A stretch of DNA of 64,000 bases, taken from NCBI RefSeq assembly GCF_013373795.3, contig NZ_CP088022.1, positions 8,563,501 through 8,627,500 on the forward strand, in the 5' to 3' direction. The notes under the pieces were generated by a model, which was given only the letters and a program-made list of their open reading frames with translations, was not told the DNA's origin and did not search any database. Below, piece after piece: positions 50,859 to 60,250 of this stretch (positions within the stretch are counted from its first letter, which is position 1; each line of letters opens with the position of its first letter). The translations under genes and the position numbers were made by a program. Source of the stretch: Bradyrhizobium quebecense. Its GTDB lineage: Bacteria; Pseudomonadota; Alphaproteobacteria; Rhizobiales; Xanthobacteraceae.

Positions 50859-51137
50859 TCAGCCGCGTTCGCAAACGAAGGCTAAATCGTCGCCTTTGTG
50901 TATGTAGAAGTGACCGACGGGCCTGCCCGCAGTGCCGATCATAGCCCATCTGCGACCGCAGGCGGGGTCATTCTCGTCGTGCCCTTCCCATGAGAACTCC
51001 GCACAGGCCGAACCGTCTCGCGCGCCGTAGCGGACATCGAGGAAGCCCTTCAGCGCACCGAAGGCAATTTCACCGTCGGACTTGCCCGTGAAGGTGAGAT
51101 GCGCCTGTTCGACGAGGTCGAGGAAGGTATCCTCCAT
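50859..51137 (-). CDS. Small conserved-looking hypothetical protein
   Basis: 92 residues, intact: MEDTFLDLVEQAHLTFTGK, GEIAFGALKGFLDVRYGARDG, then GRPVGHFYIHKGDDLAFVCERG. Codon use is like neighbouring genes. I do not recognise the family, and there are no membrane segments. It stands alone, transcribed away from IS110. Confidence 0.6.
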   Translation of the reverse strand: MEDTFLDLVEQAHLTFTGKSDGEIAFGALKGFLDVRYGARDGSACAEFSWEGHDENDPACGRRWAMIGTAGRPVGHFYIHKGDDLAFVCERG

Positions 51138-51400
51138 TGAAGGCCGCCTTTGTTTGACGAACGGGATCGCTGCAGGTCCTAGGGGTAATCCTAGGAGAAG
51201 CGCTATGACGATTTCGAGGACGGAAGGAGCTCTGCAAGCACGGCGAAGCGAGCATGGCTCCGTTTGTTCCAGTCGAGATTGGGCCGCCTGCGTCGTAAGA
51301 CCGTATGTCCGCCTCTACCGATGAGGTGGCTCGCCCTACACTGCGCGTCCGAGGGTTGCTCGGGCGAACCGAGCCGATCCTCATCACAGGAGGACGAGCC

Positions 51401-52510
51401 GTGGCAGATTATAGGGAAGCATTCGTCGGAATCGATGTGGCCAAGCTGAGAAATGCCGTCGCGATTGCGGATGCAGGCCGGGAGGGGGAGGTTCGGTTCT
51501 TCGGCGAGGTTGATGCTTCGGCCACCAACATGCGCCGCGTCTTAGGGCGGATCGCCAACCGGTTTGACCGCGTCCACTTCTGTTACGAAGCCGGCCCGAC
51601 TGGCTATGGTCTTTATCGCCTGATCCGGTCGCTCGGCCACCAATGCACGGTGGTGGCGCCGTCGCTGATCCCAAGGAAGCCGGGTGATCGTGTGAAGACG
51701 AACCGCCGGGACGCCGTTTCTCTCGCGCGGCTGCTACGCGCCGGCGAGCTGACGGCGGTATGGGTTCCCGATGAAGGTCACGAAGCGATGCGCGACCTCG
51801 TTCGCGCTCGATCGGCAGCGGTTGAGACGCTGCGCATCCACCGGCAGCAGGTGAGCGCCTTCATGCTCAAGCATGGCCGCACCTATCCCCGCAAAAAGGG
51901 CTGGACGATGCGCTATTTGCGTTGGCTCCAGGAACAACAGTTCGACCACCCCGCACATCAGATCGCGCTACAAGAAATGGTCGAAGCAGTTCGCGTCGCC
52001 AGGGACCGGGTCGACCGGCTCGAGCGCACGATCGAAGAGTTCGTCTCGACCTGGTCTCTGGAGCCGCTCGTGCGGGCGCTTCAAACATTGCGCGGCGTCG
52101 ATCTGGTCGTCGCAGTGACATTCGCAACCGAGGTCGGTGACGTGAGCCGTTTTGAGGGCCCACGTCAACTTATGGGTTACCTCGGTCTGGTGCCAAGCGA
52201 GCGATCGACGGGAGAGGCTGTCAGACGTGGCGGCATCACCAAGGCCGGCAACGGCCGTGTTCGCCACATGTTGGTCGAAAGCGCCTGGACATATCGACAC
52301 CCGCCGAAGATCGGCAAGACAAAACTATACCGGCTCGAACAGACGTCGCCAGCAGTGCGAGAGATTGCTTGGAAGGCGCAGAGCCGCTTGACGGCCCGGT
52401 ACCGGAAGCTGGCGGCGCGCGGCAAACGAACGACGGTGGTCTGCACCGCTATCGCCCGTGAACTGGTGGGGTTCATGTGGGCGGTTGCCAGGCAAGTGCA
52501 GACAGCCTGA
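51401..52510 (+). CDS. IS110-family transposase (DEDD recombinase)
   Basis: 369 residues, intact. RuvC-like N-terminal domain with VGIDVAKLRNAVAIAD (first Asp), CYEAGPTGYGLYR (Glu) and KTNRRDAVSLARLL (Asp-rich); C-terminal Transposase_20 domain with LRGVDLVVAVTFATEVGDVSRF and GGITKAGNGRVRHMLVESAW containing the catalytic Ser. GTG 51401 has AGGAGG 7 nt upstream. No terminal repeats were seen, as expected for IS110. The roughly 250 bp on each side are non-coding and may hold the element's guide-type RNA. Confidence 0.88.
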   Translation: MADYREAFVGIDVAKLRNAVAIADAGREGEVRFFGEVDASATNMRRVLGRIANRFDRVHFCYEAGPTGYGLYRLIRSLGHQCTVVAPSLIPRKPGDRVKTNRRDAVSLARLLRAGELTAVWVPDEGHEAMRDLVRARSAAVETLRIHRQQVSAFMLKHGRTYPRKKGWTMRYLRWLQEQQFDHPAHQIALQEMVEAVRVARDRVDRLERTIEEFVSTWSLEPLVRALQTLRGVDLVVAVTFATEVGDVSRFEGPRQLMGYLGLVPSERSTGEAVRRGGITKAGNGRVRHMLVESAWTYRHPPKIGKTKLYRLEQTSPAVREIAWKAQSRLTARYRKLAARGKRTTVVCTAIARELVGFMWAVARQVQTA

Positions 52511-52785
52511 TCGAGCGCCCTTATCATCGTGCATGGGCGGAGGCGGGACCACGGCAGAGGGAATGCCCGTCAGACGCTTTGTGGCCGGCAAGAGCGCCGA
52601 CGCCCGCAGTAAGATAGGAGCAGACCTCGGACGCACAATCGGGAATGCGGTAGCCAACCCGCGCATCAGAGCTTGATCACCGACGTCCTTCGGTTCCGCC
52701 TCCACCTATGCACGACCATCTCTATGAATAGCCGATCGACGACGATCGGGGCGGTGCTCTGCGTTCTAATCCTTGACAGCGGACA
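52511..52785. other. Non-coding sequence right of the IS110 transposase
   Basis: 275 bp with no supported gene; probably the right non-coding end of IS110, followed by the decayed end of the outer IS66. Confidence 0.35.
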
Positions 52786-52799
52786 TCAGAGCGTCGTTC

Positions 52800-53475
52800 T
52801 CAGGCCACAGCTTTGAGGTCTTGACGACAATAGGCCCACGGAAGCAGCTGATCGATGTCGCTGTTTGGATGGCCGTTGACGATCCTGGTGAGGGCGTCGG
52901 TCAGGTAAGCGAGCGGATCGACGTCGTTCAGCTTACAGGTTTCGACCAGGGAGGCGATGGTGGCCCAGTGCTCGGCGCCGCCGTCGGAGCCTGCGAACAG
53001 CGCATTTTTCCGGTTCAGCGTGATCGGACGGATCGAGCGCTCGACGACGTTGTTGTCGAGCTCGATGCGGCCGTCATTGATGAAGCGCGTCAGGCCCTCC
53101 CAGCGTGAGAGCGCATAGCGAATGGCGTCGGCCAACTTGCCCTTTTGGCTGATCAACGCGAGCTTTGCGCGGAGCCATCGCTCGAAGGCTTCCGCCAGCG
53201 GCCGGATTTTCTGCTGCCGAACGAGACGGCGCTCCTCGGCGCCGCGACCACGGATGTCCCTTTCGATGGCGTAGAACTCGGCGATATGCTTGAGCGCCTC
53301 GCTGGCAATGGGCGCGGGACCGGGTGTGGCAAGTTCGTAGAAGTTACGTCGCATGTGCGACCAGCAGAATGCAAGTTGGACATCGCCACGCTCGGCGAGC
53401 TTGCCATAGCCGGCATAGCCATCGACCTGCAGGATCCCTTCGAAGCCTGCGAGATGGGCGATCGGCCGATCGGCT
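52800..53475 (-). pseudogene. tnpC: Outer IS66 TnpC, C-terminal part
   Basis: Resumes at DRPIAHLAGFEGILQVDGYAG, with CWSHMRRNFYELATPGPAPIA, ELDNNVVERSIRPITLNRKN (catalytic Glu) and ending PWAYCRQDLKAVA. It keeps the 18 codons missing from the 38393 element. Confidence 0.85.
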
Positions 53476-53612
53476 GTGAGCGTCACGAGAGGATCACGGG
53501 TGCCAGGGCTTGACTTGCGCGGAATGCTCTGGATAGCGCGGTCGGGATGATTGACGCCGCCGGCGCGCGGTGATGGGTTGATCCCGGTTCGGAGCGGGCA
53601 ACGGGGATCAGA

Positions 53613-54050
53613 ATGACCAGCGAGTCGCAGCTGCGCGAGAAGCTTCGGAAGATCGAGGCGTTGTTCGTGGGGGCCGGAACTGCTGGTGAGCGCCTTGCAG
53701 CGGAAGCCGCGCTGCAGCGGGTGCGGGCCCGGGTCGAGGAACTTGCTCGCCACGATCCACCGATCGAACAGCAATTCTCACTTCCCGACCAGTGGTCTCG
53801 GCACCTGTTTCTGGCGCTTTGCCGCCGATATGGGCTGCGGCCGTTTCGTTATCGCCGACAGCGACGTAACACGGTGATGGTCCGTGCGTCACGGGGCTTC
53901 GTTGATAGAGTCCTGCTGCCCGAGTTCACCGAGCTGGAGGGTGCTCTGCAAGTGTATCTGCACGAGGTAACGCTGCGCGTGATCCGCGAAGAGATCTACG
54001 ACGACGCCAGCGATGCGCAGGAAGTTCCCGACGCCGTGCCGTCGAACTGA
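53613..54050 (+). CDS. Passenger gene of the inner IS66, hypothetical
   Basis: 145 residues, convergent with tnpC (stops adjacent at 54050/54051). MTSESQLREKLRKIEALFVG begins a helical, DUF2786-like N-terminus (EKLRKIEALF...AGERLAAEAALQRVRARVEEL), followed by a basic region GLRPFRYRRQRRNTVMVRASR. Possible nucleic-acid binding from its charge only. Passenger genes on IS66 are known but not usually on the opposite strand. Confidence 0.65.
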   Translation: MTSESQLREKLRKIEALFVGAGTAGERLAAEAALQRVRARVEELARHDPPIEQQFSLPDQWSRHLFLALCRRYGLRPFRYRRQRRNTVMVRASRGFVDRVLLPEFTELEGALQVYLHEVTLRVIREEIYDDASDAQEVPDAVPSN

Positions 54051-55679
54051 TCAAGCGGCGAGCTTTGGCTCCGAACCATCGCGCTCGGCTTTCCAATTCC
54101 ACGGCAGCAGCGTGTTCAGCTGATTGATCTTGGTACGTCCGGAGACGATGCGCTCGAGAACATCAGTAAGATAGTGCCGTGGGTCGATGTCGTGAAGCTT
54201 TGCGGAGTTGATGAGTGATGCGAGAGTGGCCCAGGTTTCGGCGCCGCCCTCACTGCCTGCGAACAGATAGTTTTTCTTTCCCAGCCCGATCGGCTTGATG
54301 CTGCGTTCGACCGTATTGCTGTCGATCTCGATGCGCCCATCATCGATGAATCGCGTCAGGCCATCCCAATGGTTGAGGGTGTAGCGGATCGCCTTGCCAA
54401 GGCCGGATTTCTTTGAGACTTCCAGCAGTCGCGCCTCGAGCCAGGGCTTGAAGTCCTCGATCAGCGGTCTGGTGTCGGATTGTCGCACCGCAGCTCGCTG
54501 CGTCGCCGGCAAACCGCGAATGCGATCCTCAATGGCGTAGAACATCGCGATCCGCTGCAGCGCTTCCGCGGCAATCGGCGATTTCGTCGCGATGTGGACG
54601 TCCCAGAACTTCCGCCGCGCATGCGCGAAGCAGAACGCCAGTTGCACCAGACGGCCGCCGTTTTTAATCAGCCCCTTGTACCCGGCGTAGCCGTCGACCT
54701 GCAGGATGCCGTCGTAGTCTCCAAACAGCTGCCTGGCGCGGATTGCCTTGCGATCCTCGGCGAACACGTAGACTACTGCCGGCGGCGCCGGGCCGCCCCA
54801 CGGGCGGTCGTCGGTGGCGATCGCCCAGAACTGGCAGACTTTGGTTCTGCCACGGCCGGGATCGAGAACTGGCAGCGGCGTCTCGTCGGCAAACAGCCGC
54901 GGGTAGGACATCACTGCGCGGCGCAACAGCGCGTGAAGCGGCTTCAGCCACCAGGCGACGCGGCCCATCCACGAGGCCAGCGTTTGCCGGTCGAGCGTGA
55001 TGCCTTGGGCGGCAAACATCTGTTCCTGGCGATACAGCGGCAGCTGGTAGCCGTATTTCATCACCGCGACGTGGGCCAGCAAGGCTTCCGTCACCATTCC
55101 ACCGTCGATCGCCTGGGCCGGCGCGGGTGCCTGCAGAACACCCTGGCGGCATCCCCGGCAGCCGTACCGTGGACGCATGATGCGCTTGACCCGGTACTGC
55201 ATCGGAATGACGTCGAAGGCTTCCTTGACGGTCTCCCCGATCTTGTGCAGCTGCTCGCCGCAGCAAGGGCAGATGTGGCTCTCGATATCGATCACGACAT
55301 CGATGCGCGGCAAATGCTCCGGAAGCTTCCCCCGGTTGCGTCGCGCCGGTCGCTTTCCACGGCCCTCCGCTCCGTCAGGCAGCCTGCCTCCGGTCACGTC
55401 GTCGTTGGCGGCGGCACGAACCGCCTGTGCCCTGATGGTGAAGAGAGACAGCTGTCCGATATCCAGTGTCTCGGAGCGCGGACCGAAGATCGTGCGCTTG
55501 TACTGGGACAGGATCATCAGGAGCTTGTCGTTCTCCTGGATCGCAGCGTCGCGTTGGGCGATCGCTGCATCACGCTCGGTCGCCAGCGTGCTGCATTCCT
55601 CCGACAACGCCGCAAGCCGTGACGATAGCGTCATCACGGCTTGTCGGAGCAATGCTGGATCGGAAGGCAAATCACTCAT
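54051..55679 (-). CDS. tnpC: IS66 TnpC transposase (inner element)
   Basis: 542 residues, intact. N-terminal coiled coil (LSEECSTLATERDAAIAQRD), CPCCGEQLHKIGETVKEAFD zinc motif, DETPLPVLDPGRGRTKVCQFW and VDGYAGYKGL (catalytic Asp residues), IDSNTVERSIKPIGLGKKNYLF (Glu). Probably active. Confidence 0.9.
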   Translation of the reverse strand: MSDLPSDPALLRQAVMTLSSRLAALSEECSTLATERDAAIAQRDAAIQENDKLLMILSQYKRTIFGPRSETLDIGQLSLFTIRAQAVRAAANDDVTGGRLPDGAEGRGKRPARRNRGKLPEHLPRIDVVIDIESHICPCCGEQLHKIGETVKEAFDVIPMQYRVKRIMRPRYGCRGCRQGVLQAPAPAQAIDGGMVTEALLAHVAVMKYGYQLPLYRQEQMFAAQGITLDRQTLASWMGRVAWWLKPLHALLRRAVMSYPRLFADETPLPVLDPGRGRTKVCQFWAIATDDRPWGGPAPPAVVYVFAEDRKAIRARQLFGDYDGILQVDGYAGYKGLIKNGGRLVQLAFCFAHARRKFWDVHIATKSPIAAEALQRIAMFYAIEDRIRGLPATQRAAVRQSDTRPLIEDFKPWLEARLLEVSKKSGLGKAIRYTLNHWDGLTRFIDDGRIEIDSNTVERSIKPIGLGKKNYLFAGSEGGAETWATLASLINSAKLHDIDPRHYLTDVLERIVSGRTKINQLNTLLPWNWKAERDGSEPKLAA

Positions 55680-55733
55680 GCAGAGCGATTCTACAACAAC
55701 TCCGCATGAGTGACGAACGACTCTTGATAATGA

Positions 55734-56084
55734 TCAACCAGCTCGCATCGGCTGATCCACAACTCGCATCGGCACACGCTTCCAGTCCGAGCCATCGAGC
55801 AGCACCGAGAGCTGAGCATGAGATAGCGACATGACGCCTTCCTTGATCGGCGGCCAGGTGAACTGCCCCTCGATTCTTTTGTAGTAAAGGACAAGGCCGC
55901 TTCCATCCCAAGTCAGGATCTTCACGCGATCTCGGCGCTTGGAGCGGAAGACATAAAGTCCGCCGTCGAACGGATCGGCTCCAAAGGCCTCGCTCACCAG
56001 CATCGCCAGCGAGTCCATGCCGCGGCGGAAATCGACCGGCTGCGTCGCAATCCAGATCGACAACCCAGCTCGAAGCCCGATCAT
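55734..56084 (-). CDS. tnpB: IS66 TnpB (inner element)
   Basis: 116 residues from ATG 56084: MIGLRAGLSIWIATQPVDFRR, YVFRSKRRDRVKILTWDGSG, MSLSHAQLSVLLDGSDW. The start overlaps the tnpA stop (ATGA), as usual in IS66. Confidence 0.85.
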   Translation of the reverse strand: MIGLRAGLSIWIATQPVDFRRGMDSLAMLVSEAFGADPFDGGLYVFRSKRRDRVKILTWDGSGLVLYYKRIEGQFTWPPIKEGVMSLSHAQLSVLLDGSDWKRVPMRVVDQPMRAG

Positions 56085-56545
56085 CGACCAACCGTCCCGA
56101 CCGCCGCCAGCACCTCGCACAGTGCCTCCCGGTCCACTGTCCCCCTGACACGGATGCGAATCGCGCCGACCTCGATCTCGATCGCCGCCTGCTCCTCACT
56201 CGGGCGCCCACAGCCGGTGATCGCGACCGGCACAAAGCCAGGTGGCATGCCTCTGTCCCCGCGCTCCGCGACCTGCGCCCGCGTAGCCTGGCGACGCCAG
56301 AGAAACAACAGGCTTGGACTGATGTCGTGTCGCCGCGCCACTGCGGACACGCTTGCACCCGGCGCAAAACTCTCCGCAACAATCGCCGCCTTCGCATCGG
56401 TCGACCAGCGCCGACGTCGGCCCGTCCCGGTGATGATCTCGACACGCTGCAGCGTGTCGGCGCCGTGTTCGAGGATAGGCATATGCCTATCCTTATCGCT
56501 ATCCTTACGACTATCCTTTGACATTGTGACCTCGCGACACACCAT
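56081..56545 (-). CDS. tnpA: IS66 TnpA (inner element)
   Basis: Up to 154 residues; the start may be ATG 56524 (MSKDSRKDSDKDRHMP) rather than 56545. HTH ASVSAVARRHDISPSLLFLW and C-terminal AIEIEVGAIRIRVRG. The N-terminus is encoded by a short imperfect repeat (CTATCCTTA units on the plus strand). Confidence 0.82.
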   Translation of the reverse strand: MVCREVTMSKDSRKDSDKDRHMPILEHGADTLQRVEIITGTGRRRRWSTDAKAAIVAESFAPGASVSAVARRHDISPSLLFLWRRQATRAQVAERGDRGMPPGFVPVAITGCGRPSEEQAAIEIEVGAIRIRVRGTVDREALCEVLAAVGTVGR

Positions 56546-56616
56546 TCCGCGAGATCTTCCTAGCCGACCAGATCAACCCTCAGCGCGTGGTCTCCGCATG
56601 ACGCTCACGATCGGCT

Positions 56617-57467
56617 TTGCGATCGGGGGCATAGACATAGGCAACGCCCGGCGGATCGGCACCGCCCCACGGCCGGTCGTCCGCTGCATAGGCCCAGAGC
56701 TGACCGGTCTTGGTGCGTCCGCGGCCGGGATCGAGCACCGGCATCGTCGTCTCGTCGGCGAACAGCTTTGGCCGTTGCCTGAGCTTGCCGAGCAGACGGT
56801 CATGCAGCGGACGCAGGTGGAAGGCAGCTTGTCCTACCCAGTCCGCCAGCGTCGAACGATCGAGCTCAATGCCCTGGCGGGCGTAAATCTGCGCCTGCCG
56901 GTAGAGCGGCAGGTGATCGGCATATTTGGAGACCAGGACGTGGGCGACGGTGGCCTCGGTCGGCAATCCGCCCTCGATCAGCCTAATCGGGGCCGGCGCC
57001 TGCATGACCCCGTCCTCGCAAGCCCGGCAGGCGTATTTGGGACGCCGGGTCACGAGGATCCGGAACTGCGCCGGGACCAGGTCCAGCCGCTCGCTTCTAT
57101 CCTCGCCGATCCGGTGCAACTCGCCCTGGCAACAGGGACAGGTCTTGCCCTCGATGTCGACGACGACCTCGATCCGCGGCAGGTGCATCGGCAAGGCGCC
57201 ACGGTTGCCGCGGCGCGTGCGAGCCCGCGCCTCACGGCCTTCAGGTGCGCTCACGTCCTGTGCCGTCTCGTTGTATGCGGCAACCTGCTCGACGTCTTCC
57301 AAGCCCAGCAGCATCTGATCTTCAGGCAGCGTCTCTGCCCGCCGGCCAAACCGATGCCGCTGCAATTCCTTGATGATCTGACGCAGCCGTTCGCTCTCGC
57401 ATCGTTCGGCAAGCAGCATCGCTTTCAGCGTCTCGGGATCGTCAGGCAGGGCGTCGCTCACACCCAA
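56617..57467 (-). pseudogene. tnpC: Outer IS66 TnpC, N-terminal part
   Basis: TTG start, GVSDALPDDPETLKAMLLAER to PPGVAYVYAPDRKAD, where the inner IS66 enters. Undamaged apart from the insertion. Confidence 0.87.
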
Positions 57468-57541
57468 TTCAGAGCATATTCGCCGCCATCTGGCGACGCG
57501 TCCGACGCTCCTGATTCATTTCGCCGCAGCGCTGCCAACAG

Positions 57542-57898
57542 CTATCCGGCCTGCGTTGGCGTCGACGTCTCCCGCGCCTCATGCACAAGCCGCCAGTCGA
57601 GCCCTTCCAGCAGCGCCGACAATTGCGCCGCCGACAGGCGCATCACGCCGTCCTCGATCTTCGGCCAGCGGAAGATCCCATCCTCGAGCCTCTTGGCGAA
57701 CAGGCACAGACCCGTTCCGTCCCAGAACACCAGCTTGATCCGATCCGCCCGCTTGGCCCGGAACACATAGACAGCTCCCGAGAATGGATCTGCCCGCATG
57801 CTCTCGCGCACCAGGGTCGCGAGCCCTTCCATCCCCTTACGGAAGTCCACCGGCTTGGTCGCCACCATCACCCGGACCGCACCCGACGGACCGATCAC
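57542..57898 (-). CDS. tnpB: IS66 TnpB (outer element)
   Basis: 118 residues from GTG 57898 (VIGPSGAVRVMVATKPVDFRK), overlapping tnpA by four bases; almost the same as the protein at 38907. Confidence 0.83.
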   Translation of the reverse strand: MIGPSGAVRVMVATKPVDFRKGMEGLATLVRESMRADPFSGAVYVFRAKRADRIKLVFWDGTGLCLFAKRLEDGIFRWPKIEDGVMRLSAAQLSALLEGLDWRLVHEARETSTPTQAG

Positions 57899-58353
57899 CG
57901 GCTCGCCTTCAGCGCCTGGACAATCGACGCAACCATCGTCGTATCCGCACCACGACCGGCCCGGATCATGATGCCGTCGACTTCGATCTCGATAATCCCG
58001 GCATCGCAACGGCGAGCCCGGGTATCCGCTTTGGCCTTGCAGCGCACCGCTTTGCGCTCCCGGTCAACAGCGGGCGCCGGCACCGCGGCATCCACCACCG
58101 CCGGCACAAACTGTACTTCTTCTATTGCGGAATGACCGCCTGCTGCTTCTCGCAACTGACGTCGCCAGCCAAACAACTGCTGCGGTGACAATCCATGCCG
58201 TCGGGCTACCGAACAGACCGAGTCGCCGCTCGCCACGATCTCCGCAACGATCCGCGCCTTGTCCCCATCGCTCCACTTCCGCCGACGGCCGGCTCCGGTG
58301 AAGACTTCAAGCCGCCGCACCGGCTCCGTGATAGCACTATGCTCTGTGTCCAT
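57895..58353 (-). CDS. tnpA: IS66 TnpA (outer element)
   Basis: 152 residues, MDTEHSAITEPVRRLEVFTGAG, with seven more residues (DTRARRC region) than the copy at 38473. HTH intact. Confidence 0.83.
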   Translation of the reverse strand: MDTEHSAITEPVRRLEVFTGAGRRRKWSDGDKARIVAEIVASGDSVCSVARRHGLSPQQLFGWRRQLREAAGGHSAIEEVQFVPAVVDAAVPAPAVDRERKAVRCKAKADTRARRCDAGIIEIEVDGIMIRAGRGADTTMVASIVQALKASR

Positions 58354-58435
58354 TCTAAGCCTAACGGTCCAAACCGAACCGCAGACTCGCAGATCACCCC
58401 GTCATCCGGAAGGTGGCCGCTGAACAGCGCTTACC

Positions 58436-58830
58436 CTGCGTCACCGCGGGAGCTGGCCGAAGTGCCGTTGACGACGACGGCGCGGCGACGCAAGAGCGAC
58501 GGCATCATCGAGATCGATCTTGATAGCGGGCATCGCATCCGGGTCGATGGCGACGTTGATGGAGACGCGCTACGTCGCGTTCTCGATGCTTTGGCCCACC
58601 GATGATCCCGGTTCCGACAGGCGCGCGAGTGTGGCTCGCGACAGGCCACATGGATATGCGCCGGGGCTTTCCGTCGTTGGCACTCCAGGAGCAAGAGGTG
58701 CTGCGCAAGGATCCGCTCAGCGGTCATTTGTTCGTCTTCCGGGGGCGCATTGCACGAACTGCTGCCCTGGGAATGGAAGCTTCTGCGCCACAAGCCGGCA
58801 AATCCGACGATCAGCAAGCCGCCTGACCTT
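58436..58830 (+). pseudogene. Third IS66 type, remnants of tnpA, tnpB and tnpC joined by deletion
   Basis: TnpA tail IIEIDLDSGHRIRVDGDVDG to 58605; TnpB start MIPVPTGARVWLATGHMDMRRGF to HLFVFRGR (58602-58744); then directly HELLPWEWKLLRHKP, a TnpC C-terminus. About 2 kb are deleted between TnpB and the end of TnpC. Confidence 0.7.
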
Positions 58831-58849
58831 CACCCAACGCCATCACATA

Positions 58850-60165
58850 TAGCTCGCCGTGCCCGCGCGCGCACACGGCGATCAGGCGGCCTTCGTCGTA
58901 GGCGTACCGAGGAAGTCGCCGTCCCAGTTGTCCATTTCGACGATGCGCCAACGGCCAGCAAAGGCCTTGGCGAAGCCGGGCACCTTGGCCATCAGCGGCC
59001 TCCGCGATCAGCTTGGGCAGCCGCACCAGATTGTAGGCGGCGGCGCTGATCGAGGCCTGGGCCTCGATGAAGAGCGTGAAGCCGAAGGATGGCTCTGGCG
59101 CGCCGCCGGCGCGAGGCGGCGGGCGCAACGCCGAAGCGGACTTCCATGGCCAGAAGCGCTCGAACGGCACCCATGCTTCGACCACCGATCGGGATGCCAG
59201 GCTTTACCGCAAGGGAAAGGGCAACGAAACGAAGCTGTGCTTCATCGGGCATGGGCTGATGGAGAACCGCCACGGCCTGCTGGTCGACGCCTGCCTGACG
59301 CGGGCCGACGGGCATGCCGAACGGGTGGCCGCGCTGCACCTGATCGAACCGCGTGCCGACCGGCCGACAGCGATCACGCTTGGCGCCGACAAAGCCTACG
59401 ACGCAGAAGACTTCATCAACGAGCTGCGCTCGATGAACGTGACGCCGCATGTTGCGCAGAACACCAGCGGCCGCAGCTCTGCGATCGACGGGCGAACGAC
59501 CCGGCACGGGGGCTATGCCGCCAGCCAGCGCATCCGCAAGCGGATCGAGGAGGCATTCGGCTGGATCAAGACGGTCGCCGGGCAAGAGAAGACCCGCTTC
59601 CCTGGCCATGAACGCGTCGGATGGGCCTTTACCTCCGCTGATCAGCGTGCCATCGACCGAGAAGTGATCGCTCGACAGCAGCTTCTACACCTTGGGCTGC
59701 GCCAGCACCGCCGCGAGGAACTTGGCCGCGATGTCGCCTTCCGGCAACCGGTCGCGGTTTTTCGAGAACACCGAATGGTCCCAGGCTCCGTCGTCGACGC
59801 CAATTCCGACGAACCAGCGGAACAGCAGGTCGTATTCCAGCCGTTCGATCAAAAGCCGCTCCGAGCGGATCGCTTGCAACAGCATCGCCCGCAGCAACTT
59901 CTCCGGCTGGATCGACGGCCGCCAAATCGGCGAAGAGAGCGCGGCAAACTCGCGCTCCAGCGTCGACAGCGCCTCGTTCGCGATCGTCCGGATCGCTCGC
60001 AGCGGATGGTCACGCCGCACCCGCCTCCAGATCAACGTAGCTGAACAGCTCGCCCGTTCGATTGTCGCCGCCGCGCACGCACCATCTCCGAATCTCGTCG
60101 GAGCCAATGAATCACGGTCGCTGGTCGGCGGCGAGCACCTTTTTCAACAGCCTGCTAGCCCGTCC
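58850..60165 (-). mobile_element. IS5-family element with an internal inversion
   Basis: The right end, near 60140-60165, contains TTTTTCAACAGCCTGCTAG. The transposase N-terminus (60040 to 59650) and C-terminus (about 59046 to 58985) lie on the minus strand, but the middle (59048 to about 59636) lies on the plus strand. GCTGATC occurs at both junctions. Confidence 0.7.
58985..60046 (-). pseudogene. IS5-family transposase, middle third inverted, with a stop
   Basis: Minus: HPLRAIRTIANEALSTLERE, RPSIQPEKLLRAMLLQAIRS, DDGAWDHSVFSKNRDRL, VLAQPKV then a TAG, then KLLSSDHFSVDGTLI. Plus (59050-59625): EAWASMKSVKPKDGSG, NAEADFHGQKRSN, GADKAYDAEDFINELRS, RIEEAFGWIKTVAGQEKT, VGWAFT. Minus again: AAAYNLVRLPKLIAEA. 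Read in this order the blocks make one DUF772 plus DDE_Tnp_1 transposase, so the middle was inverted after insertion. Confidence 0.75.
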
Positions 60166-60250
60166 TATTCGTGAGAGTGCGTTTTTTTTGGTCCGATTGA
60201 TGTGGCCGCACATCTGCTCTGACGAGGCGCGCGGGATTGCCTTCGGCCTT

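Larger units (their letters stand above)
53476..56608 (-). mobile_element. Inner IS66-family element (3133 bp) with an 8-bp target duplication
   Basis: Perfect 10-bp terminal repeats GTGAGCGTCA (53476) and TGACGCTCAC (56608). Target duplication GATCGGCT at 53468-53475 and 56609-56616, within the outer tnpC codons for the ADR of DRKADR. Genes tnpA, tnpB and tnpC are intact and a convergent passenger gene lies at its left end, so it may be mobile. Confidence 0.92.
52786..58434 (-). mobile_element. Outer IS66-family element, split by another IS66
   Basis: Right end AACAGCGCTTAC at 58434; the left end near 52786 is degraded. Minus-strand tnpA, tnpB and tnpC; tnpC is interrupted by the inner IS66 (53476-56608). 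Same type as the element at 38393-40824. Confidence 0.85.

Noticed and set aside
56154..57770. A 538-codon plus-strand frame over IS66 genes
   Set aside because: Shadow of minus-strand tnpA and tnpC; the coding strand carries the recognised IS66 motifs.
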